In this document: positions 55,668 through 64,000 of the stretch, in pieces | Layout: every line of letters begins with the position of its first letter | How positions within the stretch are numbered: the first letter of the stretch is position 1 | Origin: Betaproteobacteria bacterium HGW-Betaproteobacteria-16 | Lineage (GTDB): Bacteria; Pseudomonadota; Gammaproteobacteria; Burkholderiales; Burkholderiaceae_C | Assembly: GCA_002840835.1 (NCBI GenBank) | Contig: PHCQ01000011.1 | Coordinates: 49,042-113,041, forward strand | Direction of reading: 5' to 3' | Length of the DNA stretch: 64,000 nucleotides | Made by a program: the position numbers and the translations under genes | The notes under the pieces: generated by a model | What the model was told of the DNA's origin: nothing | Database searches by the model: none | Seen by the model: the letters and a program-made list of their open reading frames with translations, nothing else

Positions 55668-55966
55668 GTTCGGTACTTCTTGCAGTTTCGTTCAGAGACC
55701 TCGCGCAAGGCCGGAGCGGGCGGGCGCCACCACCGTCCTGCAGGGAGGTTTGGGCACACCCATTTTGGATAGCCAGCACCTCGTGAGGTGGATGGGCTGG
55801 GTGCGCGGGCGCAGGCCCCCATTCGCGGTTGCCACAGAGCCTGCACGCCTCAGGCGGTGTTGACGAAAAAGCAGTGGTGGGCCAAGGCAGACGCCCGCGA
55901 GCAAGGCCGGAGAACGCGCACCCAGCCCAGCCGCCTTCGCCCACCCTTACCAAGCGGAACGCAATC
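55668..55966. other. Non-coding GC-rich stretch after the kinase gene
   Basis: I see no gene in it. It contains two copies of GCAAGGCCGGAG (about 55708 and 55900) and a near-palindrome CACCTCGTGAGGTG, so it may be a worn repeat or a remnant of a mobile element. Confidence 0.4.
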
Positions 55967-56584
55967 TCAGGCCAGCATGTCGAAGCCCTGCGCCTCCACG
56001 CCCACAAACGCACTGGTGAAACCGGCGAGCGCCGCATAAAACCGCGCCTTGGGATGGGCCGCGATGGTGTCGCACATGGCATTGGCCCAGGGCTGCATGT
56101 GGGTGGTGAAGAACTTTTGCTGCTGGGTCAGGTTTGACACTTCGACCTCATCACCCGCAATCAGATACCGCATGACCTCACACAAGTAGGCGAAATGGTC
56201 TTCGGTTTCAGACATGGCATCGTCACGCGACAGACCCAGCACCGCCAGGTCTCCGCGCAACTGCGCCAGCGGTTTTTCGTTCAGGAAGCCGCTCAGGTAG
56301 TGGGAGCCAAAGAGATAGATCTCGGGCTTGCCCACGCCGCCGAACAAGGCGTCGTATTCGGTGGCCACGGCGGCGTCGTCGATGGCGCGGGCGGCCGCCA
56401 CCAGCTGGCGCCATGGCTCCTCCAGGTACCCGCCTGCGGCGGGTGCCTCGGTCACGGCCACACGCAACTGGGCCATGAGTTCGGGCGTGGGGGGTGCGTA
56501 GTACAGCGCGGCCAGCAGACCGTAGACCTCGGCGCGTGCGGTTTCTTCGTCGAGGGCAGAGGAGACAGGGATGGATTCGTTCAT
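55967..56584 (-). CDS. TorD/DmsD-family chaperone
   Basis: The 205-residue all-helical protein matches TorD-family chaperones, which bind Tat signal peptides of molybdoenzymes during cofactor loading. It has the family segment YDALFGGVGKPEIYLFGSHYLSG and the motif EDHFAYLCEVMRYLI, with a terminal helical bundle. The likely client is the formate dehydrogenase alpha subunit. It is the last gene of an operon whose preceding gene ends one base before its start. Confidence 0.92.
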   Translation of the reverse strand: MNESIPVSSALDEETARAEVYGLLAALYYAPPTPELMAQLRVAVTEAPAAGGYLEEPWRQLVAAARAIDDAAVATEYDALFGGVGKPEIYLFGSHYLSGFLNEKPLAQLRGDLAVLGLSRDDAMSETEDHFAYLCEVMRYLIAGDEVEVSNLTQQQKFFTTHMQPWANAMCDTIAAHPKARFYAALAGFTSAFVGVEAQGFDMLA

Positions 56585-56585
56585 G

Positions 56586-58694
56586 TCAGAGGTCCGTGAT
56601 TTGGGTCTCGCTTGGGTTCGAGTAGATGTCGACCACCCGGCAGTCGCCGCACATTTTCAAGCGCTCCAGCGCTTCGCCCTGGAACATGGCGTGGCCGCTG
56701 AGTTTGCCCAACATGACCTCAATGCCCTTGAGCGTACCGAAGGGCTTGCTGCAGCGGATGCACTGATAGGGTTGTGCTTCATTGAGCACGCGCAACTGTT
56801 TGCGCTGCTCTCCCAGCAGCAACCGTGGCTCCAGCGTGATGGCATTTTCCGGGCAGGTGGTGGCGCACAGGCCGCACTGCACGCAGTTCTTTTCGATGAA
56901 GCGCAGCTGGGGGCGCTCGGTGTTGTCTTGCAGTGCACTGGCCGGGCAGGCACTCACGCAGCTCAGGCACAGGGTGCAGGTGTCTTTGTTGACGTTGATG
57001 GCGCCCAGCAGCGATGCGGCAGGCAGGGCAATGGCCTCGGACGCCCTCGCCTGAGAGGCGCTGTCCTGCAGCAGGTGGTCGAGTGCGAGCTCGAGCGTGG
57101 CGCGTTTTTCTGCCTGCACGGCAAAGCTGGCGCGCCGCTTCACGCCCTGTGCCGGGGCTTCGCCCAGCGCGGCATCGAAGGCGTCGAGGTCTTTGGCGTC
57201 GCGCGCCTCGATCAGTTTGAAGTGTTGTCCGGTGTAGCCCATGCCGGTGACGATGGCCTGAGCCACGGTCATCTGTTCGCGCACGGCGTCGCGGTACTGT
57301 GGCGCTTCTTCGCCCGTCATGAGCACCCACACCTGGGACGCGCCATACGCGAAGGCCGTGAGCCACACGTCCAGGCCGATGGAGGCGGTGTGCCAGAGCG
57401 GCACCGGAATCACGCGCGCGGGCACACCACGCACCGTCTTGTCGAGCGACGCCGCGCGACCCAGGTCGCCGACGAGGGCCGCACCGGCTTCCTGGCTGTG
57501 CAGCAGCAGCGCCGCGTCTTTGCCACCGGCCTTCTGGTAGGTGGCCAGCAGGGTGCGCAGCTTCACGCCCTGCTCGCTGGCGCGGGGGTAGGCGTAGCTC
57601 AATGCGCCGGTGGGGCACACGGTGGTGCAGGCGCCGCAACCCACGCAGAGATTGGGGTTGACCACGATCTGGTTGCGCTTGAGGTCGCTGCTGATGGCGA
57701 GCGCCGAGCAGATCTCGACGCAGGCGTTGCAGCCCACGGATTCGTTGCGGCCGTGGGCGCACACCTTCTGCTTGTAGGTGAAGAACTTGGGCTTTTCGAA
57801 CTCGCCCACCAGCTCACGCACCTTGAGCATGGTCTCCATGGCCTTGGTGTCGGCCAGCCCGTGCGGCAGGTGGAAATAGCCTTGCGGGTGTGCGTGCTGG
57901 CTGAAGGCCGGGTCGCGCCGCAGGTCGAGCACCAGGTCGAAGCGTTCGCTGTGGTCCTGGGGTTCGCGCTGGAAGTTGATGGCGCCCACCGCTTCGCAGG
58001 CGGCCACGCATGAGCGGTGCGACTTGCAGCGGTTCATGTCGATCTGGTAGTCCAGGCCGATCGCGTCTTCCGGGCAGGCCGCCACACAGGCGTTGCAGCG
58101 GGTGCAGAGGTCGAGGTCGATCGGGTTGCCGGTGGACCAGCTCACATCGAAGGCACCCAACCAGCCGCGCACCTGGGCGGCGCGAGCAGCGATCACAGGG
58201 TAGCGGCGAGCCTGCATGCCTGCGCCACCGGTGGCCATGAGCGAGACCTCCAGCACATCGGCCACCATGCCGGCCGCGCGTTCGGCCTGGTCCAGCTCGC
58301 CGATCACCAGCAGGCGTCCGGCGCTTTTGTAAGTCACCGTGGGCACGGGTTCGGCGTCGGGCAGGCGGGCGGCCGCCAGCAAGGCGGCGATCTTGGGCAT
58401 GGCCTTGGCGCCCTCACGGCCCCAGCCGCCGGTTTCGCGGATATTGACGAAGTGGATCGGGCGCACGTCGAGCGACACCGCGCCTTCACTCTGCTCGGAG
58501 AGCTCGGTGAACAAACGGCTTTCCTGGGTGCAGGCGACCACCAGGTCTTCGCTGCTGCGGCAGGCCCGCTGGAACGCGGGTGCGTCGCGCCGGCACAGCG
58601 TGGTGTGCAGGGTCAGGTCTTCATCCAGCGCCTCGCCCAGGGCCTTGGGGTCCAGGGGCATGGTCTGGTTGCAGTTGCAGATCAGCGTGGTCAT
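56586..58694 (-). CDS. Multi-cluster 4Fe-4S ferredoxin protein of the formate dehydrogenase cluster
   Basis: The 702-residue protein begins MTTLICNCNQTMPLDP and holds at least six 4Fe-4S motifs: CTRCNACVAACPEDAI, CKSHRSCVAACEAV, CNACVEICS, CVGCGACTTVCPTGAL, CTLCLSCVSACPASAL and CVQCGLCATTCPENAI, with a final CIRCSKPFG. Such proteins, common in betaproteobacterial formate dehydrogenase loci, may transfer electrons or help assembly; the substrate is not known. The start at 58694 lies inside the end of the preceding DUF3306 gene (74-base overlap); an upstream in-frame extension is a shadow. Confidence 0.88.
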   Translation of the reverse strand: MTTLICNCNQTMPLDPKALGEALDEDLTLHTTLCRRDAPAFQRACRSSEDLVVACTQESRLFTELSEQSEGAVSLDVRPIHFVNIRETGGWGREGAKAMPKIAALLAAARLPDAEPVPTVTYKSAGRLLVIGELDQAERAAGMVADVLEVSLMATGGAGMQARRYPVIAARAAQVRGWLGAFDVSWSTGNPIDLDLCTRCNACVAACPEDAIGLDYQIDMNRCKSHRSCVAACEAVGAINFQREPQDHSERFDLVLDLRRDPAFSQHAHPQGYFHLPHGLADTKAMETMLKVRELVGEFEKPKFFTYKQKVCAHGRNESVGCNACVEICSALAISSDLKRNQIVVNPNLCVGCGACTTVCPTGALSYAYPRASEQGVKLRTLLATYQKAGGKDAALLLHSQEAGAALVGDLGRAASLDKTVRGVPARVIPVPLWHTASIGLDVWLTAFAYGASQVWVLMTGEEAPQYRDAVREQMTVAQAIVTGMGYTGQHFKLIEARDAKDLDAFDAALGEAPAQGVKRRASFAVQAEKRATLELALDHLLQDSASQARASEAIALPAASLLGAINVNKDTCTLCLSCVSACPASALQDNTERPQLRFIEKNCVQCGLCATTCPENAITLEPRLLLGEQRKQLRVLNEAQPYQCIRCSKPFGTLKGIEVMLGKLSGHAMFQGEALERLKMCGDCRVVDIYSNPSETQITDL

Positions 58695-59307
58695 CTTGGG
58701 AATCGTTGGGTTCGGAGGGGTCTGTGGCAGAAGCCAGCAGAGGGGGCGCTTCTGTTTGAGCGTCTTCGGGGTTGACTGCAGGCTCGCCAGTCGTGGCATC
58801 GGTCTGTGCCGGATCTTCAGCGGGCTGTTGCTCTTGCCCAGGCAAGCTGGCCGCACCGGGCGCCTGCTTGTCGTTCGGGTCCTCCACCAGCTTCAGGAAC
58901 TGGGCCCCCACCATCTTGGCCATTTCGGCGACGGACAAGGGGCTGGGTTTGGAGTAGTCGTCGATGTAGATGTCGAGCCCGTCCATCACGTTGTAGTGCG
59001 GATCGGTGAACAATTTCTTGACAGCGGCATTGCGCACTTCGGGCGACACACCACGCGCCACGAACGAAGAAAAGTCGGATTCCGGCGTGAGGCGAGCCAC
59101 GTCGTCCAGGGTCAGGGCGGGTGGTGCTTCTTCGGGCTTCTCAGCCGGCAGAGGTGCTTCGACCGCCGGTGGCGCCACAACGACCTCAGGCGTGGCAGCT
59201 GCTACGGGGCGTGGTGCCGCCGGTTCCGGCGGCAAAGGTTCGCCCGAACGCACCTGCACCTTGCGGCGCGACCAGCGCGAGAAGAAGTTGCTGTCTTCGG
59301 TGCTCAT
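58621..59307 (-). CDS. DUF3306 protein
   Basis: The 228-residue protein starts STEDSNFFSRWSRRKVQV, then Pro/Ala-rich linker, and a conserved helical block around LTPESDFSSFVARGVSPEVR and FTDPHYNVMDGLDIYIDDY, typical of DUF3306. Members sit almost only in formate dehydrogenase clusters. The long Gln/Pro/Glu tail overlaps the next gene by 74 bases. The start overlaps the C26 gene stop by four bases (ATGA). Confidence 0.9.
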   Translation of the reverse strand: MSTEDSNFFSRWSRRKVQVRSGEPLPPEPAAPRPVAAATPEVVVAPPAVEAPLPAEKPEEAPPALTLDDVARLTPESDFSSFVARGVSPEVRNAAVKKLFTDPHYNVMDGLDIYIDDYSKPSPLSVAEMAKMVGAQFLKLVEDPNDKQAPGAASLPGQEQQPAEDPAQTDATTGEPAVNPEDAQTEAPPLLASATDPSEPNDSQDDHADLQLQPDHAPGPQGPGRGAG

Positions 59308-60146
59308 GTTCGTGTCGGCAATGGCATGCCGGCGTGCACCACCGACGCACCACTCTGGTGGCGGTCGGCCCGCGCACGCGCCGCACGCAGAAAGTCCATC
59401 ATCATCGGACCGCTGTCGAGCAGGCCCTGGGTCTCTTCTCCCGGGGAAAGATGGAACTCAGGGTGCCACTGCACGCCAAGCACATAACCAGGCCCCTTGT
59501 GGCGAATCGCTTCGACGATGCCGTCTTGCGGGCTGTGCGCCTCGACCACCAGGCCCTCGCCCAGCCGGTCAACGCACTGGTGGTGGATGCTGGTGACACG
59601 GTGGGGCGCGCCGTTGCCATACAGGCGGTGCAGCAACGATCCCTCTTCGAAATGCACGTCGTGCATCAGGCGGTCGTAGCGGCTGGTGTCCTGATGTTCA
59701 GCCGAGCCGGGGCGCAGTGAAGGGATGTCCTGCACCAGGCTGCCACCAAAATACACGTTGATGAGCTGGGCACCGCGGCACACACCGAGCACGGGCTTGC
59801 CTGCTTCGATGAAGCCACGCAGCAGGTTCAGTTCGTACCGGTCGCGGATGGCATCCCCCGCCCAGGCCGGGTCACGCAGCGTGTCGCCATAGGTTTCGGG
59901 GCAGATGTCGATACCGCCCTGCAGCACCAGTCCGTCGAGCAGATCGACGATCTCGGTCATGGGCGCGCGGTTGGCCGACAAGGGGCTTTCTTCGTCGACG
60001 AAGGGGACCATGAGCGCAATGGCCCGGTGGGCCATGATCCAGTGCGCCATCGTGCTTTCCAGAAACTGCAGCCGCTTCTGCGGCAAGCCCAGTCCGTCCG
60101 GGGGGTTGTGCAGCAGACGCGCGCTGATGCCAATGCGAAGTGTCAT
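59304..60146 (-). CDS. C26-type glutamine amidotransferase / gamma-glutamyl hydrolase
   Basis: The 280-residue protein carries the class I amidotransferase fold with the nucleophile in LGVCRGAQLINVYFGGSL and the catalytic His-Glu in VQWHPEFH. It belongs to the PuuD-like group that hydrolyses gamma-glutamyl compounds. It is placed between DUF3306 and DUF3305 with four-base overlaps at both ends, so it is strictly co-translated with formate dehydrogenase accessory genes, an uncommon neighbour for such an enzyme. Start and stop overlaps support the frame. Confidence 0.9.
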   Translation of the reverse strand: MTLRIGISARLLHNPPDGLGLPQKRLQFLESTMAHWIMAHRAIALMVPFVDEESPLSANRAPMTEIVDLLDGLVLQGGIDICPETYGDTLRDPAWAGDAIRDRYELNLLRGFIEAGKPVLGVCRGAQLINVYFGGSLVQDIPSLRPGSAEHQDTSRYDRLMHDVHFEEGSLLHRLYGNGAPHRVTSIHHQCVDRLGEGLVVEAHSPQDGIVEAIRHKGPGYVLGVQWHPEFHLSPGEETQGLLDSGPMMMDFLRAARARADRHQSGASVVHAGMPLPTRT

Positions 60147-60769
60147 GTCTTGGGACCTGTGCCGTGCTTCTCGGTTGAGATGCGCACCGGCTGACCGAAA
60201 CGGTCGGTGAGGGGTTTGAAGCTTTCCGGGCGCTTACGGCGCTTGGGTTCAGGCTGGTAGGTGCTGTCCACGAAGCCGCGCAACCAGTCCACAACCTCTT
60301 CTGGGGCGGGCACCTGGTCCACCCGCTCCTGGGCATCGAGCCAGCGCCCGGCATCGTGGTAGCTCAGCGTCACGATCTGCGGCACCGCCATGGGTTCGCC
60401 ATCGAGCAGGCGGGCTTCGTCGGCGCGCCAGAAGACCCAGAAGCAGGGACTCGGGCTGTTGAGGTTGAGGAAATAGCCTTCTGCGTCGTCGCGGAACAGC
60501 TCGACGCGAAAACGGGGAAACAGCCAGTGCGTGGCGGCCTCGTCGGCCGGGGTTTCGCCCACCGGCTCCACCCTCTCGGGCTCATGCGATTCGTCAGGAT
60601 CGGCCGCAGTGGTCTGCTCGGGCTCGGACCGCACCATCACATCGGCCAGCACCCACTGAAAAGACTGCCAGCGGCTCATGGGGCCGATCACCGGCTCGCG
60701 GCGCATGACCACGTCCACCTCAATGGCCGGTCGCTGAACTGTCGCTGCAGGGGTATGTGCTTTTTCCAT
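60143..60769 (-). CDS. DUF3305 protein
   Basis: The 208-residue protein has the DUF3305 pattern: VVMRREPVIGPMSRWQSFQW near the N-terminus and the region YFLNLNSPSPCFWVFWR, then IVTLSYHDAGRWLDAQERVD. The family is restricted to formate dehydrogenase gene clusters and has no known activity. The ATG at 60769 is chosen; the open frame upstream overlaps boxA. It is the first gene of an operon ending with the TorD-like chaperone. Confidence 0.9.
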   Translation of the reverse strand: MEKAHTPAATVQRPAIEVDVVMRREPVIGPMSRWQSFQWVLADVMVRSEPEQTTAADPDESHEPERVEPVGETPADEAATHWLFPRFRVELFRDDAEGYFLNLNSPSPCFWVFWRADEARLLDGEPMAVPQIVTLSYHDAGRWLDAQERVDQVPAPEEVVDWLRGFVDSTYQPEPKRRKRPESFKPLTDRFGQPVRISTEKHGTGPKT

Positions 60770-60893
60770 ACGTGGCCTGCACTGTACGGCATCCGGTGTG
60801 GGCACGACCAGTCGGCTGTGCATCACCCCACCGTGGGCGCGGGACCACCAACGTGCCTCTGTGCCTGCCAGGGCCCCCAACTGGCGCCAGCCT

Positions 60894-62210
60894 TCAATAG
60901 GTTTCCAGGTGCAACCGGGCGTCGCGCTTGAGTGACGCGGCAATGCCGTCCCAGTCCAGTCCGGCGGCTTTCGCCACGTCGCGCAGCGCCAGCACCACGC
61001 CCTCTTCCATGCTCTTGAGGCCGCACACATAGAAATAGGTGTTGGGGTCCTGAAGCAGCAACGCAAGATCGGCTACGCGCTCGCGCATGGCGTCCTGCAC
61101 GTAGCGCTTGGGTTGACCTGCGGTGCGGCTGAAGGCGAAATTGATGTCGATGAAGTCCTTGGGCAGGCTCTGCAGCGGACCAAAATACGGCAGTTCTTCC
61201 TGGGTGCGCGCGCCGAAGAAGAGCAGGAGCTTGCCCCCTTCAAATTTTCCGCTCTGCCGCAGGCGCCGCCGCCATTCGGTCATGGCGCGCATGGGCGCAG
61301 ACCCTGTGCCGGTACAGATCATCACGATGCTGGATCGGGGGTGGTTGGGCATGAGGAAGCTGGTACCGAAAGGTCCGATCACCTCCACCTTGTCGCCCAC
61401 CTTGAGGTCGCACATGAAGTTGCTGGCCACGCCGCGCACCGCCTGGCCGGCATGGTCTTCCAGCACGCGCTTGATGGTGAGCGACAGGTTGTTGTACCCA
61501 GGCCGCTCGCCGTTGCGCGGGCTGGCGATGGAATACTGGCGGGCGTGATGCGCCTTGCCTTTGGCATCGACCCCGGGTGGGATCACACCGATGCTCTGGC
61601 CTTCGAGCACCGGAAACGGCATGCTGCCGAAGTCGAGCACGATGTGGTGGGTGTCGTAGTCGCCGCCAGCGGTCTTGCCTACTTCGGTCACGCGCACGTT
61701 GCCCACCACGGTGGCAGTGACCGACTTCTGGGCGGACTTGGGGCCGTAGAGGTTGGTGTACGCGTGAGCGGCGCTCCAGGGCGGCAGGGTGGCACCGAGC
61801 GCGCTGGTGTTCAGCGGCGTCTGCCCGCTCGGATCGCTGACCGGTTCGGGCGCCGGCGTCTCTTCTTCAGATGCCGCATCAGACAGCGTCTGCACCGCAT
61901 CAGCCTCACCGGCCATGGCAGCCAGATCGCTGCTGGGGATTTCAGCAGGAAGTTCTTCCCAGCCCAGTTGCTCTTCCAGCGAATAGGCCTTGATGCGCAA
62001 CACCTTGCGGTAGTTGTCGATAGAGCCGGTGGGGCAAGGCGAAATGCAGTCGTTGCACCAATTGCACTTGTCGACATCCACCACGTAGTTGTTCGAATCG
62101 TGGGTGATGGCACCCACCGGGCAAATCGACTCGCAGGTGTTGCAACGGATGCAGATTTCCGGGTCGATCAGGTGCTGCTTGATGACAGCGGCTTCAACTG
62201 GCGCGTTCAT
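60894..62210 (-). CDS. boxA: Benzoyl-CoA 2,3-epoxidase component A (reductase)
   Basis: BoxA passes electrons from NADPH to BoxB for aerobic epoxidation of benzoyl-CoA. The 438-residue protein has two N-terminal 4Fe-4S motifs ([32 protein letters not shown]), an acidic linker, then a ferredoxin-NADP reductase module: FAD-binding [16 protein letters not shown]-binding [14 protein letters not shown] and the C-terminal [14 protein letters not shown]. This domain set is diagnostic of BoxA. It lies downstream of boxB, with a repeat-containing gap of 339 bp. Confidence 0.96.
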   Translation of the reverse strand: MNAPVEAAVIKQHLIDPEICIRCNTCESICPVGAITHDSNNYVVDVDKCNWCNDCISPCPTGSIDNYRKVLRIKAYSLEEQLGWEELPAEIPSSDLAAMAGEADAVQTLSDAASEEETPAPEPVSDPSGQTPLNTSALGATLPPWSAAHAYTNLYGPKSAQKSVTATVVGNVRVTEVGKTAGGDYDTHHIVLDFGSMPFPVLEGQSIGVIPPGVDAKGKAHHARQYSIASPRNGERPGYNNLSLTIKRVLEDHAGQAVRGVASNFMCDLKVGDKVEVIGPFGTSFLMPNHPRSSIVMICTGTGSAPMRAMTEWRRRLRQSGKFEGGKLLLFFGARTQEELPYFGPLQSLPKDFIDINFAFSRTAGQPKRYVQDAMRERVADLALLLQDPNTYFYVCGLKSMEEGVVLALRDVAKAAGLDWDGIAASLKRDARLHLETY

Positions 62211-62549
62211 GGGGGTCTCCGGGACTTCTATCGTGGCGTTCTATTGTGTGGCTGGTTTGGACTTCGTGGGGGCACCGCATGGGCTGGGGCGACCGGCTCC
62301 GTTCGTGTCCCCCGCCGGCCTGCGGCCGGCTCCTCCTTTACCTCACTGCGCCAGTCACCCCAACCCATGCTCAAGGGCGGACGAAGCAAGGAAGAAAAAG
62401 GCAAGAAAACATCCCACACACCTCCGGCGCGCGTGCCTTCATCCAGGGGCAGCGAGGGACGGCTTTGCCGGCCCAAGATGCCGTCCCCCCTCGAAGCGCC
62501 GAAGGCGCGCTACGGAGGGGGGAAGCTGCGTCAGCAGCGCAGGGGGGAG
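62211..62549. repeat. boxB-boxA intergenic region with GC-rich palindromic repeats
   Basis: The gap holds a GGACGGCTTTGCCGGCCC element, GTCCCCCCTCGAAGCGCCGA and GGAGGGGGGAAGCTGCGTCA, members of the same dispersed family, plus CCGGCCTGCGGCCGG. No gene is seen. Transcription of boxA from the boxB promoter would have to cross these palindromes. Confidence 0.7.
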
Positions 62550-63977
<1,428 letters not shown>

Positions 63978-64000
63978 GTTGGTCTCCTGCGGGTGGGTGA

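Overview
The window is a GC-rich chromosome segment of a betaproteobacterium, most likely Comamonadaceae and plausibly Hydrogenophaga. The evidence is the hemC-hemD-hemX-hemY order, the long arginine/glutamate-rich RNase E tail, a box-type benzoyl-CoA pathway next to a formate dehydrogenase cluster, and many GC-rich palindromic intergenic repeats of the kind seen in this family. This is an inference; no 16S rRNA gene is present.

Layout. 1-16.4 kb is ordinary core genome: the 3' part of rne; a minus-strand heme operon (hemC, hemD, hemX, hemY); ppc; a PHP phosphoesterase, an EamA transporter, yciO, an M50 protease and trpS; and a convergent response regulator/histidine kinase pair. 16.5-31.85 kb is a 15.3-kb integrative element inserted in the anticodon loop of a tRNA-Ser(CGA) gene. 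The two tRNA halves lie at its ends, and the element carries its own complete but diverged tRNA-Ser(CGA). Its cargo includes a ParB/DGQHR-like plus RX4H (HEPN-like) gene pair, small island proteins, a helicase-like ATPase, a NaeI-type restriction-modification system, a catalytic-domain-only tyrosine recombinase, a tRNA-guanine-transglycosylase (DpdA-like) gene next to a large unrecognised gene, and the element integrase. 32-45.5 kb returns to core genes: a DUF4124-like protein, a papain-like peptidase/alpha-beta hydrolase fusion, a FtsX-type permease, a truncated globin, a retropepsin-like protease, Smr, RadC, an FKBP isomerase, ispH, serS and upp. 44.5-60.8 kb is a formate dehydrogenase region: fdhD, the gamma, beta and alpha subunits with two small exported proteins, a divergent sigma-54 regulator and sensor kinase, then a TorD chaperone, a poly-ferredoxin, DUF3306, a C26 amidotransferase and DUF3305. 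60.9-64 kb holds boxA and boxB for aerobic benzoyl-CoA degradation.

How the genes work together. The formate dehydrogenase subunits, their chaperone, sulfurtransferase and ferredoxin-like factors form one respiratory formate oxidation module. A sigma-54 promoter sequence (GG-N10-GC) and a 15-bp palindrome lie upstream of the structural operon, facing the divergent sigma-54 activator, which suggests activation by that two-component system.

The most unusual observations are (1) the island that splits tRNA-Ser(CGA) and brings a replacement; (2) the TGT/DpdA-like gene and its unknown partner beside the integrase; (3) the putative DGQHR/HEPN gene pair; (4) the same GC-rich palindromic repeat inserted in frame into ppc and, read from its other strand, into fdhD; and (5) the peptidase-hydrolase fusion. 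All homology statements come from reading motifs by eye; no database search was possible.
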